DNA from: Lachnoclostridium phytofermentans | GTDB taxonomy: Bacteria; Bacillota; Clostridia; Lachnospirales; Lachnospiraceae | Length of the DNA stretch: 64,000 nt | Reading direction: 5' to 3' | Assembly: GCF_000733755.1 (NCBI RefSeq) | Contig: NZ_JPOF01000003.1 | Location: 372,001-436,000, forward strand | In this document: positions 44,032-51,495 of the stretch, piece by piece | Position numbering within the stretch: position 1 is the stretch's first letter | Layout of the letters: each line of letters opens with the position of its first letter | Notes under the pieces: generated by a model | Told to the model about the DNA's origin: nothing | Database searches by the model: none | What the model saw: the letters and a program-made list of their open reading frames with translations, nothing else | Translations under genes and position numbers: made by a program

Positions 44032-44832
44032 TTATTTTCTCCCCCGCTTCGGGTTTGGATTTTTCAGCAAGTCCGATTTCTTCGCAATCTTTTTCAGCCA
44101 CTTCTTTTCTTCATCGGACAGCTTTTTGTAATTCAGTTTGAGCCGCTTACAGATAAACGCCAAAGGCGCTTGCTCCGGGTCACTGTCCTCGCTGGCGGCT
44201 TCGTCTGCGACCTGTAAAAATCCTTTCAGCGGATTATCCTCCGGGACGCTGAAAAAATCGTCCCTGTGGGCTTCTCGCAGGTCAAGGGCTATGCCGTTTA
44301 TATCCTGCTGTATCACATAGCGGCAAAAGCTGTCATCGTCAATGTGGGCGGCGATAAGTTGTCTTAACTGCGGGTCGGTCAAGCCGGGATTGTGCTGTTT
44401 CATAATGGTTGCGCTCACAGCGTCCACAATGGCGTTTGCGCCCTGCACCTGCCTTGTCGCTACGCCGTTCACATAGATTTCAAGGTCGGCCATGAGCCGG
44501 GGAAAATCCGGGTGTGCCGCCAGTTCACACAAGAGAGAATTGTCTACCAATCCGCTTTTTAAGAGTTCAATCATATCATCACTCAAACGCAGGTCTGCAA
44601 GATCGGCGTTTGGGTGATTTTTTGTTTCGGTCAATCCCAACAGATAATCAGCGGTCACGCCATAAAACTTCGCCAGCTTGATAAGGGCATAGTGGCTGAT
44701 GTCCTTAAAATCATCCGCTTCATAACTGCCCAAAGCAGACTTGGAGAGGTGCGTCTGCTCTGCAAGCTGCTCCAATGTCAGGCCGTACTCTACACGCAGG
44801 TCTTTTAAGCGTTCCTGTATTGTCAACGCCAA
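44032..44832 (-). CDS. Xre-family HTH regulator of conjugative-element type
   Basis: A 266-residue protein with an N-terminal Xre HTH (residues about 1-60: ERLKDLRVEYGLTLEQLAEQ, SALGSYE) and a long C-terminal domain (DPQLRQLIAAHIDDDSF, then the charged KKWLKKIAKKSDLLKNP tail). It is typical of regulators carried on Firmicute integrative elements. The TTG start at 44832 (family MALTIQERL) has GGGGG eight bases upstream; a GTG three codons earlier overlaps the ribosome site. High GC sets it apart from the host. Its C-terminal part is duplicated at 42895. Confidence 0.85.
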   Translation of the reverse strand: MALTIQERLKDLRVEYGLTLEQLAEQTHLSKSALGSYEADDFKDISHYALIKLAKFYGVTADYLLGLTETKNHPNADLADLRLSDDMIELLKSGLVDNSLLCELAAHPDFPRLMADLEIYVNGVATRQVQGANAIVDAVSATIMKQHNPGLTDPQLRQLIAAHIDDDSFCRYVIQQDINGIALDLREAHRDDFFSVPEDNPLKGFLQVADEAASEDSDPEQAPLAFICKRLKLNYKKLSDEEKKWLKKIAKKSDLLKNPNPKRGRK

Positions 44833-44851
44833 TTTGCACACCCCCTTATAC

Positions 44852-45265
44852 TTATTTCATGCTTTCTTGACACTCGCTACACTCTCTGTCATGGATAGAA
44901 ATGATACCCCCACATTTTGAACAAGTATATTTCTCTTTCTGCTGTTCCATGAACCTTTCTAAACCGTGCTGGCGAACAAACTCACTATTCTCCATGAGGC
45001 TCGCCTGATACCTTTTGTTGTAGCTTTTTTCAAGGTTTTTTATCAGCTTGCAAGGGTAGTCGGTACAGTCAAAACAATAGGACAGTCCTTTGTCCTTGAT
45101 ACAATCTTTTATCCTACATTTACGGCAGTGCTCCGGCTTTCCTATATCGCTGTTTAAGCAGCCAGCACACGGCTTTTTATGATAACAATGTTTATAGCAA
45201 ACCAAACAGTTCATGCCGCAGGGGGCAAACATAGCCGTATCAATTTTTTCTGTTGGCATTTTCAT
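44852..45265 (-). CDS. DUF3795-type cysteine-rich protein
   Basis: A 137-residue protein with MFAPCGMNCLVCYKHCYHKK, CAGC, CRKCRIKDC and CFDCTDYPC clusters, plus a C-terminal zinc ribbon CSKCGG and CSEC. It belongs to the DUF3795 group, distinct from the 42525 protein. It lies just upstream of the Xre gene (19-base gap) with an AAGGAGG site. Role unknown. Confidence 0.8.
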   Translation of the reverse strand: MKMPTEKIDTAMFAPCGMNCLVCYKHCYHKKPCAGCLNSDIGKPEHCRKCRIKDCIKDKGLSYCFDCTDYPCKLIKNLEKSYNKRYQASLMENSEFVRQHGLERFMEQQKEKYTCSKCGGIISIHDRECSECQESMK

Positions 45266-45487
45266 GGCTCACCCTCCTTGTCGGCTTACCGTTTCTTTCA
45301 TTTTACCACAATTCCAAGAGCGTGGAAATAAAGAGTTGTTCAGGCTGATTTCCTACCTTTCGGATATACGGCACAGGCGGTCAAAAAGGTCTACACTTAA
45401 ATCAGTTCATCGGTGGACAGCACCTTGAAAACAGAATGACCGTCCGAAAAGGAATATCCGGCGGGGGAAGTACGCAGGGAGCCGACT

Positions 45488-45535
45488 TCTGGACAAAGTG
45501 TCCAGAGGTGGCTTCGGGTCACGATGGCCCGAAGC
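45488..45535 (+). other. Paired GC-rich hairpins, possible oriT or leader
   Basis: TCTGGACA-aag-TGTCCAGA (45488-45506) is followed five bases later by GCTTCGGG-tcacgatgg-CCCGAAGC (45511-45535). They sit upstream of the cysteine-rich VLP gene in otherwise non-coding sequence (45266-45627). Such hairpins occur at transfer origins and at attenuators of integrative elements; which applies here is not decidable. Confidence 0.4.
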
Positions 45536-45627
45536 TGTGGGGAGCGTGCCAACGCCGGAACACGCCGCAGGAATGGGGCAGGAAGCCTTTTGGGGAGAAC
45601 GGCAACGGAGAACAGACGGAGGGACGC

Positions 45628-46041
45628 ATGATAGAAAATCCATATAAACGCCTGACGCCGTTAGAGCGCAGGCCAGACGGCACGCCCTACCGCATGACAC
45701 CAGCGCAAAGGAAACAGGCCAATGCCTTGATACGGCGGGAGTGCTGTAACTGTGAGGACGGCAACTGCATTGTCCTTGACGATGGGGACACCTGCACCTG
45801 CCCGCAGATGATTTCTTTCTCGGTCTGCTGTAAATGGTTTCGGTGGGCGGTCTTGCCGCTTGCCGGGACGCTGGAAGCGGAGATCTACCGGGGCAGGGAT
45901 TTGAAACGCTGTGCGGTCTGCGGCGGCGTGTTCGTCCCCAAATCCAACCGGGCTAAATACTGCCCGGACTGCGCCGCCAGAGTTCACAGGCGGCAGAAAA
46001 CAGAAAGTGAACGGAAAAGGAGGTCTGCTGTGGACAGTTAG
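45628..46041 (+). CDS. Cysteine-rich VLP-type protein of conjugative elements
   Basis: A 137-residue protein, MIENPYKRLTPLERRPDGTP and on, with ECCNCEDGNCIVLDDGDTC and a C-terminal CAVCGGVFVPKSNRAKYC zinc-binding pair followed by a basic tail. This is the cysteine-rich VLP family located next to replication and mobilisation genes in Firmicute integrative elements. The start at 45628 follows GGAGGGACGC. The longer frame upstream includes the hairpin region and is unlikely to be translated. DNA binding is plausible. Confidence 0.82.
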   Translation: MIENPYKRLTPLERRPDGTPYRMTPAQRKQANALIRRECCNCEDGNCIVLDDGDTCTCPQMISFSVCCKWFRWAVLPLAGTLEAEIYRGRDLKRCAVCGGVFVPKSNRAKYCPDCAARVHRRQKTESERKRRSAVDS

Positions 46042-46152
46042 ACAGGAAAAAAGCCTTGATTTACAAGGCTTCGCAAGCCCCAAACCGGGGCGGGTGGTAT
46101 CAAGTATCATCTTCCCCGGAAAACGGGCTTCTAACCGTCCACAAAACACACT

Positions 46153-46548
46153 ATGACAAGCACGATTTATGTTCATCAACCGGAAAAGGCGTTCAGCTTC
46201 ACCCGGCTCCCGAATTTCCTCTTTGAAGCACCTACATTCCAGCCCTTGTCCAACGAAGCAAAGCTACTGTACGCCTTTATCCTGCGGCGGGCGGAGTTAT
46301 CCCGGAAAAACGGGTGGGCGGACGAGTACGGGCGCATTTACCTGTACTATCCCATCTGTGAGGTGGTGGACTTGCTTCACTGTGGGCGGCAGAAGGCCGT
46401 CAACACCCTGCGGGAGTTACAGTACGCAGAGTTGATCGAGATTAAGAAACAGGGCTGTGGAAAACCCAACTGTATTTACCCAAAATCTCATGAAGCGGTT
46501 TCAAACACCGACTTCAAGAAATCCGGTTTTGGAACGCCGGAGGGCTGA
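46153..46548 (+). CDS. Replication initiator RepA_N family, truncated
   Basis: A 131-residue ORF with the RepA_N winged-helix start: FSFTRLPNFLFEAPTFQPLS, AKLLYAFILRRAELSRKNGW, GRIYLYYPICEVVDLLHCGR and VNTLRELQYAELIEIKKQGC. Relatives are usually well over 200 residues. Here the frame stops after FKKSGFGTPEG, and downstream sequence in other frames still shows a continuation-like IHSNPIRDSF, implying frame loss. It probably drove copying of the excised element and is now likely defective. Confidence 0.72.
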   Translation: MTSTIYVHQPEKAFSFTRLPNFLFEAPTFQPLSNEAKLLYAFILRRAELSRKNGWADEYGRIYLYYPICEVVDLLHCGRQKAVNTLRELQYAELIEIKKQGCGKPNCIYPKSHEAVSNTDFKKSGFGTPEG

Positions 46549-46766
46549 AAACCGTACCCAATAAGTACGATAATCAATCCTCTTGAAGTACGGAAATCGG
46601 ACGGTATATAGAAATACAAAGATTAAAAATATTTTATTTATATCCATTCCAATCCGATCAGAGATAGTTTTGGCGGGATTTTTCCTGTGGAAAACCCGCC
46701 GGAAAGGAATGGAACGGGGAAAGGAATAGGAGGTTTTTTGCTTGAAGCTAAAGCTAGTTGGGGACA

Positions 46767-46783
46767 CACCGGCATAGCCGGTG
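46767..46783. mobile_element. IS200/IS605-like terminal hairpin remnant
   Basis: CACCGGC-ATA-GCCGGTG, the same form as the hairpin at 41027-41047. The two hairpins flank the high-GC block, and no transposase is attached here. Confidence 0.4.
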
Positions 46784-46801
46784 GTTTTATTGCACCTAGA
46801 T

Positions 46802-46850
46802 ACAATAAAAAAAAGTTATCCTACAAAGTAGGATGACTTTTTTTATTGTG
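46802..46850. terminator. Long bidirectional terminator-like hairpin
   Basis: CAATAAAAAAAAGTTATCCTAC folds on GTAGGATGACTTTTTTTATTG with a three-base loop and A/T runs on both sides. Confidence 0.65.
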
Positions 46851-46888
46851 TTTGAAATGAAATTAGAATCTGACGGCACGAGCCTTTT

Positions 46889-47033
46889 CCAGAATAGAAA
46901 AATGGTTTTAGTTTCTATTCTGGACATGTCATTGCTTGCAATGACACCCGGAGGAGTCGCGGGCACGCCTGCAGTAGCAGGCGTAGGAGGAATGTTTGCA
47001 AGGCAAACTTCCTAAGGCACGCATACGTGCCTT
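46889..47033. repeat. Array of six consecutive hairpins at element right end
   Basis: Stems: CCAGAATAGAAA/TTTCTATTCTGG (46889-46923), GTCATTGC-tt-GCAATGAC (46928-46945), a weak CCCG/CGGG (46947-46963), ACGCCTGC-agta-GCAGGCGT (46965-46984), AGGAAtGTTTGC-aag-GCAAACTTCCT (46988-47013), AAGGCACG-cata-CGTGCCTT (47014-47033). All except the weak third and the one-base bulge in the fifth are perfect. No two stems are alike in sequence. Confidence 0.7.
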
Positions 47034-47052
47034 AATCCAGTCTCGCGCTTAA
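47034..47052 (+). other. Degenerate copy of tRNA-Gly 3' end (candidate attachment site)
   Basis: AATCCAGTCTCGCGCTTA matches the tRNA-Gly 3' end and flank AATCCCGTCTCGTGCTTA (39688-39705) at 16 of 18 positions, in the same orientation. It lies at the right edge of the mobile block and is followed by a tRNA-style terminator. Confidence 0.55.
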
Positions 47053-47062
47053 GTGAAAAGTA

Positions 47063-47104
47063 TCGCTAATCCTTATAAATCAGGGGCTAGCGATTTTTTG
47101 TATT
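47063..47104 (+). terminator. Terminator after candidate attachment site
   Basis: ATCGCTA pairs with TAGCGAT across a partly paired loop, followed by TTTTTT. A closely similar one is at 51253-51297. Confidence 0.7.
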
Positions 47105-47260
47105 TCGATTTCCTCTTTTTTGAACTGTATAATTTAGATATTTGAGAAGGATTTTAATTTGATAATAATAATTTTGAGAAACTATATATTAATCTAATAT
47201 CAGATAAATTACAATTTGTTATTTTCCTAAAAAAGGGGCTAAAAACCAGCCCCTGCGCAA

Positions 47261-48034
47261 TTAATCTTTTTCTACAACAACTAATTCAATACCTTGTTCA
47301 TCAAATGCGGACAAATCTTCTTCTAAAGCATCCCAATCAGTAATAAGTTTATTGAGTCTGTTAGCCGGGCATATACTCACAACTGATTCAAAACCGATTT
47401 TTTCAGTTGGATAAAGCCCAATTGTTTCTTTTGATGAATCAATAAGTGCATTCCAAAAACTAATTGCTTTTGATTTTTGAATTGATAATCCGAAATTGGA
47501 TGAAATAAATGCCGATGTGATAAAACATTTGTCAAAACGTAAATGCTTTATCATGTCAATTGCAAACGCATCATAACAATTTCCCTTGTTATCCATTTCA
47601 CCCCCAAGAAGAATAGTAGTAATATTATCCTTTATTCTTAGTTCTTCTGCAATGACAATAGAATTAGTTACAACTCGAATACGTAAATTGTCTGGAATAT
47701 TTTGAGCCATAAGATAACCAACAGAAGCAGAAGTAATGAATACTACATCATTATTATTAATCATAGATACTGCTTTTTTTGCAATGGCTAAATAATTTGG
47801 GTAAATTTCTGTTACTTTGCAAGTAACCTTTGATGGCTTTCCAAGCGCAACTTGATGCGTGGGAATTGCACCTCCATGTGTTCTCTTTAAAAGTCCTTTT
47901 TCTTCCAAGATACGTAAATCTCTGCGAGCAGACTCAACTGAAATCCCAAATCTCGCTGTGATTTCTTCAACTGATATTCTGCCATTATGATTTATCATAT
48001 CAAGAATAGTTTGATGTCGTTCTTCAATAAACAT
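47261..48034 (-). CDS. DeoR-family transcriptional regulator
   Basis: A 257-residue protein. The N-terminal HTH is ISVEEITARFGISVESARRD with the wing LLKRTHGGAI, the DeoR signature. The C-terminal sugar-phosphate sensor has VFITSASVGYLMAQ (normally xDxGTT), RVVTNSIVIAEEL, ILLGGEMDNKG and the late DKCFITSAFIS. The usual phosphate-binding Asp-Ser-Gly-Thr is altered, so ligand binding may differ. The start at 48034 follows AGGTGG. It is divergent from the 48351 gene across 316 bases. Confidence 0.88.
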   Translation of the reverse strand: MFIEERHQTILDMINHNGRISVEEITARFGISVESARRDLRILEEKGLLKRTHGGAIPTHQVALGKPSKVTCKVTEIYPNYLAIAKKAVSMINNNDVVFITSASVGYLMAQNIPDNLRIRVVTNSIVIAEELRIKDNITTILLGGEMDNKGNCYDAFAIDMIKHLRFDKCFITSAFISSNFGLSIQKSKAISFWNALIDSSKETIGLYPTEKIGFESVVSICPANRLNKLITDWDALEEDLSAFDEQGIELVVVEKD

Positions 48035-48350
48035 AATTCTACCACCTTTCATTATTTAAATTAAAGCCATTAGTGTCGACCCAAATGACCCCTTATTAAC
48101 ATATTAGACCGTTTATTACTGTTTGTCAAGTATTAACATTAACAATCGGTAACTTTCATTTCCATAATTCCGTAATAGAGATTTTCTTACTTTTATACAA
48201 AAGAAGGTCTACACAATTTAGGAAGTGTAGGAGATACATATTTATAAAAGGTGTACACGAATTATTAGGAATATTGGTTTGTTAATTTTTATCAATATGG
48301 TATTATGATTTTGTAACGAAGATTATTTATAATACATGGGGGTAATGACC

Positions 48351-49274
48351 TTGAAAAAATTATCTATAGATTATTTTATAAGATTGAGAAAACTGGTTTA
48401 TCGCAATGCAAGACCGCTTGACTTTACCAAGTGGAAATATCTTTTTGAGAACGGGAGCTGTGAGGATTTCCTTTCGGTTCTGTCCAGCTATCAAAATGAG
48501 GATGGCGGTTTTGGATACAACATTGAGTGTAATAACTGGAACCCTAATTCTTCCCCCTATACGGTATGCATAGCATTAGATTATTTGGACACGACAGACG
48601 ATTATGTTAGCAGTACAAAAGATACGATTATAATGGGTATAATCAAATACCTTGCTTCCGGTATATACTTGTTGGAAAACGGCTGGGTGGGAATGCAAGG
48701 AATCCCCAGCAACAATGATTTCGCACATTTGCCATGGTTTCATTTCGACCCAAAGAAAGCCACGGAAGCTGATATTGGAGTGACCAAGCGTCTTTCAGAC
48801 TTTATACTCAAACATGCAGACGAAAGCAGTGATATCTACCACAAGGCAGTGGTTTTAAAAGACAAGTATAAGTTGAGTGGGCAAATTTTTCTTAATGGCG
48901 TCCCGGATTATGACCCTGTATCTTTGGAAATGAAATCGTTTGACCCTGCAACATGGCCCTTTTGGTTGCCGTTGCCTGTGTACTTTGTTGGTTCGCCAAA
49001 TAGCAAACATTATCCAGAACTTAAACATGTCGTGGATATAAATCTGGATTCGATTATTAATACACTGCAAAATACAAATGAGATTCAATTAGCACCAGAG
49101 GAAGAATTAAACGCATTTGAACAAAACAACCCGCACCCAGATGGCAAACGATGGTGTGTCGCTGAGCAAGCAATCGGAAATTATTATTGGGGTACTCATA
49201 ATATTACATCCAATTTGGATATATTGAGGAAGTTTAATAGATTGGATTTTCATCTACCTATTCACATAAAATGA
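48351..49274 (+). CDS. Prenyltransferase/terpenoid-cyclase-like alpha-toroid protein, unknown role
   Basis: A 307-residue protein rich in Trp, Asn and Asp. YQNEDGGFGYNIECNNWNPN near residues 50-70 is the toroid repeat QxxDGGFG, followed by another tract GWVGMQGIPSNNDF. Such six-barrel folds occur in cyclases and in uncharacterised bacterial proteins. The TTG start is chosen because GGGGG is eight bases upstream; ATG at 48336 overlaps it. It is divergent from the DeoR regulator, which may control it. Confidence 0.6.
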   Translation: MKKLSIDYFIRLRKLVYRNARPLDFTKWKYLFENGSCEDFLSVLSSYQNEDGGFGYNIECNNWNPNSSPYTVCIALDYLDTTDDYVSSTKDTIIMGIIKYLASGIYLLENGWVGMQGIPSNNDFAHLPWFHFDPKKATEADIGVTKRLSDFILKHADESSDIYHKAVVLKDKYKLSGQIFLNGVPDYDPVSLEMKSFDPATWPFWLPLPVYFVGSPNSKHYPELKHVVDINLDSIINTLQNTNEIQLAPEEELNAFEQNNPHPDGKRWCVAEQAIGNYYWGTHNITSNLDILRKFNRLDFHLPIHIK

Positions 49275-49364
49275 GCATAATACGAAGCTTACGAATTAAA
49301 CCTAATAAGCATACTTTCAAGATAAATATTGGAGTAAAATGTAATGTTTAAGGAGAGGATATTT

Positions 49365-49823
49365 ATGAAAGTAATGAGTTTGAAAAAAGATAATATCCCA
49401 GCAGTTATGGATTTACTATCCAAAGGAAAGCCATATGTCGTTCCTCACCATGACTATGTTTATTGGATCATGGCGGAGTATTTCCCTTTAAGCAATTATG
49501 TTGTATTTAATGAGAATAAGATTATTGGATTTATATGCGCTCTCCCATCAATAGATAAGCAATGTTACTTTATATGGCAGATTGTGATAGATGCAGACTA
49601 TCGAGGTAAAAAAGTAGCTACTATATTAGTTAAACGTATTATAGATGAGGCAAAACATAATGGATTTAATAAATTAGAGTTAACCATAAACTGCGACAAT
49701 AATGCAAGTTACAAATTATTCGAGCAGACTGCTTATAAACATAAAGGTAGTCTTAAAAATATAGGTGAGTATACATATGAGAATTCTAATGAAATTGCAT
49801 ATTCCATTGAATTTTGTTCCTAA
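49365..49823 (+). CDS. GNAT acetyltransferase (EctA-like motif)
   Basis: A 152-residue GNAT protein: WQIVIDADYRGKKVATILVK carries the acetyl-CoA loop and LTINCDNNASYKLFEQTAYK the late helix. The tight WQIxVD plus NNASYKLF pattern resembles diaminobutyrate acetyltransferases, but an ectoine operon is absent. The start at 49365 has AAGGAGAGG upstream. The substrate is unknown. Confidence 0.82.
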   Translation: MKVMSLKKDNIPAVMDLLSKGKPYVVPHHDYVYWIMAEYFPLSNYVVFNENKIIGFICALPSIDKQCYFIWQIVIDADYRGKKVATILVKRIIDEAKHNGFNKLELTINCDNNASYKLFEQTAYKHKGSLKNIGEYTYENSNEIAYSIEFCS

Positions 49824-49883
49824 TCCTATCGAATTATGTTACTCTAAATGTAGATATCACCAACAAAAAATCGAGGTAATACT

Positions 49884-50249
49884 ATGGTAAAATATACAAG
49901 CGAAGAGTTGCATGAGGCTCTGCAAGTTGTATCTTCCACTATTAATCAATGTGAAAAAATGCATCCAAAATTTGCTGAGGGTACCTCTCAGCACTCACTC
50001 CTAAAGAATAGGATTAAATCGTTGTATGTCTCAAAATCATTAATAACAAATGATAATGTGATAAACCAATATACAAAAGAAGAATTAATGGAAGCGTTAC
50101 GCCCCATAACATCAATTATCAGCAAATGCGAAAAAGCTCAGCTAAAATTTGAGGAGGGTACCTCACATCATACCCGCTTTCAAAATATCATAAAAGCAAT
50201 GTATATTTCAAAATCATTAATAACAAATGAAATTAATAAAAGAAATTAA
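49884..50249 (+). CDS. Two-copy internal-repeat protein, unknown function
   Basis: A 121-residue protein made of two copies of one roughly 58-residue unit: YTSEELHEALQVVSSTINQC / YTKEELMEALRPITSIISKC, KFAEGTSQHSLLKNRIKSLY / KFEEGTSHHTRFQNIIKAMY, each ending SKSLITN. Single-unit relatives are small hypothetical proteins of Firmicutes. The fold is likely a helical hairpin pair. GAGGTAATACT precedes ATG. Function unknown. Confidence 0.65.
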   Translation: MVKYTSEELHEALQVVSSTINQCEKMHPKFAEGTSQHSLLKNRIKSLYVSKSLITNDNVINQYTKEELMEALRPITSIISKCEKAQLKFEEGTSHHTRFQNIIKAMYISKSLITNEINKRN

Positions 50250-50462
50250 TGTTTGTCTCATTATTATGATACGAAATTTTAAAACCGATAAATAATTTCG
50301 TATACTACATATTTTCTAAGTATGCTCAAAAGAACATCTAGAGGAAGCTATGCACTTTTTGGTTGCGAAAATGAACTTTTAAGATGGTAGATGTAACTTA
50401 ATGAAATTATTATAATGATATTTAAGCAATGTCATTTATCTAATTTCCTATGGAGGTACATA

Positions 50463-51179
50463 ATGAAAAAAATAATTTTAACATCGGCAGGGTTTGAAAA
50501 CAAATTAATTGATCAAAAGTTTCTCGAAATGGTAAACAAACCATCAAATGAAATCAGGGCAATGAAACTATCTGAAAAAATACAATCCTTGAGAAAAGAA
50601 AACGGGTATTCACAAGAAAATTTAGCAGAAATCTGTAATGTTAGCAGACAGTGCATATCAAAATGGGAAGCAGATATCGCATTACCAAATGTAGATAAAC
50701 TTTTGATCCTAAGTAGACTATTTCAGGTATCGTTAGATGTCTTGTTAAAAGATGATTTGCTAATTGATGGTGCAAAAGAGGTATTAACTTGTGGAAATAA
50801 TGTTATTCTTAATGAAGAAGCTGGTTTGTATGAAGGCGTTCTAATTAAAGAAAGTATTGAAAATGATTTAGTACTTGATTATCTTAGCATTAATAAAGTA
50901 GAATTATGGAAAACACAAGGAAGTCCAAAATATTGGACAGTTCTATTTTTTACTTCAACAAACAGGGATTTACCAAATCTGATATCAAAAGTAATGATTT
51001 CTGATGAAACTAAAGGCGGAAATTGGTTTGTTGATTTTAAATCAGGAAATATCAAATATATTGTATTCCGAGATAAGATTTTAAAATACACGATCGGAAA
51101 TAATATCGAAAAGCAATCTGTTTGTGAAGAATGCAAAAAGATGGGTATCTCATATGAAGAAATGCATTGGTCAGAATGA
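50463..51179 (+). CDS. Xre regulator fused to the start of a peptidase-S51-like protein
   Basis: A 238-residue protein. Residues 1-34 (MKKIILTSAGFENKLIDQKF, then LEMVNKPSNEIRA) match the N-terminus of dipeptidase-E-like (S51) proteins. From MKLSEKIQSLRKENGYSQEN (about 35) an Xre HTH follows, SRQCISKWEADIALPNVDKL, then VSLDVLLKDD. The C-terminal 120 residues are unassigned, with a final CEECKKMGISYEE. The HTH's own ATG is at 50565, but the only good ribosome site (TGGAGG) serves 50463. This is a chimera made by deletion of the S51 catalytic part. Confidence 0.72.
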   Translation: MKKIILTSAGFENKLIDQKFLEMVNKPSNEIRAMKLSEKIQSLRKENGYSQENLAEICNVSRQCISKWEADIALPNVDKLLILSRLFQVSLDVLLKDDLLIDGAKEVLTCGNNVILNEEAGLYEGVLIKESIENDLVLDYLSINKVELWKTQGSPKYWTVLFFTSTNRDLPNLISKVMISDETKGGNWFVDFKSGNIKYIVFRDKILKYTIGNNIEKQSVCEECKKMGISYEEMHWSE

Positions 51180-51213
51180 AAGCATTAGGATTTAACTTCC
51201 AACTCATATCGAA

Positions 51214-51254
51214 CAAGAAAAAGCACGCTTCGCAAACTTTTCCTTGTCATGAAT
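51214..51254. repeat. Dispersed intergenic repeat, copy 2
   Basis: The second copy of the 27141-27181 sequence, sharing CAAGAAAAAGCACGCTTC and CTTGTCATGAAT. Confidence 0.65.
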
Positions 51255-51297
51255 AAAAAAATGATCGCTAATCCTTTAAAAGAAGGGTTAGCGATTT
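51253..51297 (+). terminator. Terminator similar to 47063-47104
   Basis: ATCGCTAATCC pairs with GGGTTAGCGAT across nine bases, followed by a T-rich tail. Confidence 0.7.
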
Positions 51298-51495
51298 ATT
51301 TTGCGAAAGTACCTGCATAGCTATGTTTACAGGCATCAAAATTCTATCTGTGTTTATGACTTAATCGTCAAGTCATTAGAAACCTTTATCCATTTCTCTG
51401 GAAATTTTTGTTTAACATTTTCAATCAGTATGGTACTATGAATAATAGAATAAACTAAACGTATTTTCACTTATTTTAGAGAGGTAACTAGTATT

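Noticed and set aside
45436-45627. N-terminal extension of the cysteine-rich VLP protein
   Set aside because: It reads through paired hairpins, and the clear ribosome site GGAGGGACGC is located just before 45628.
46833-47015. A 60-codon ORF across the hairpin array
   Set aside because: Its Gly/Ala-rich reading is explained by the palindromic DNA; no ribosome site and no family resemblance.
46889-47033. Hairpin array considered as an omega-RNA of a TnpB/IscB nuclease
   Set aside because: No TnpB, IscB or IsrB gene or remnant lies anywhere nearby, and stems do not match a scaffold I can recognise.
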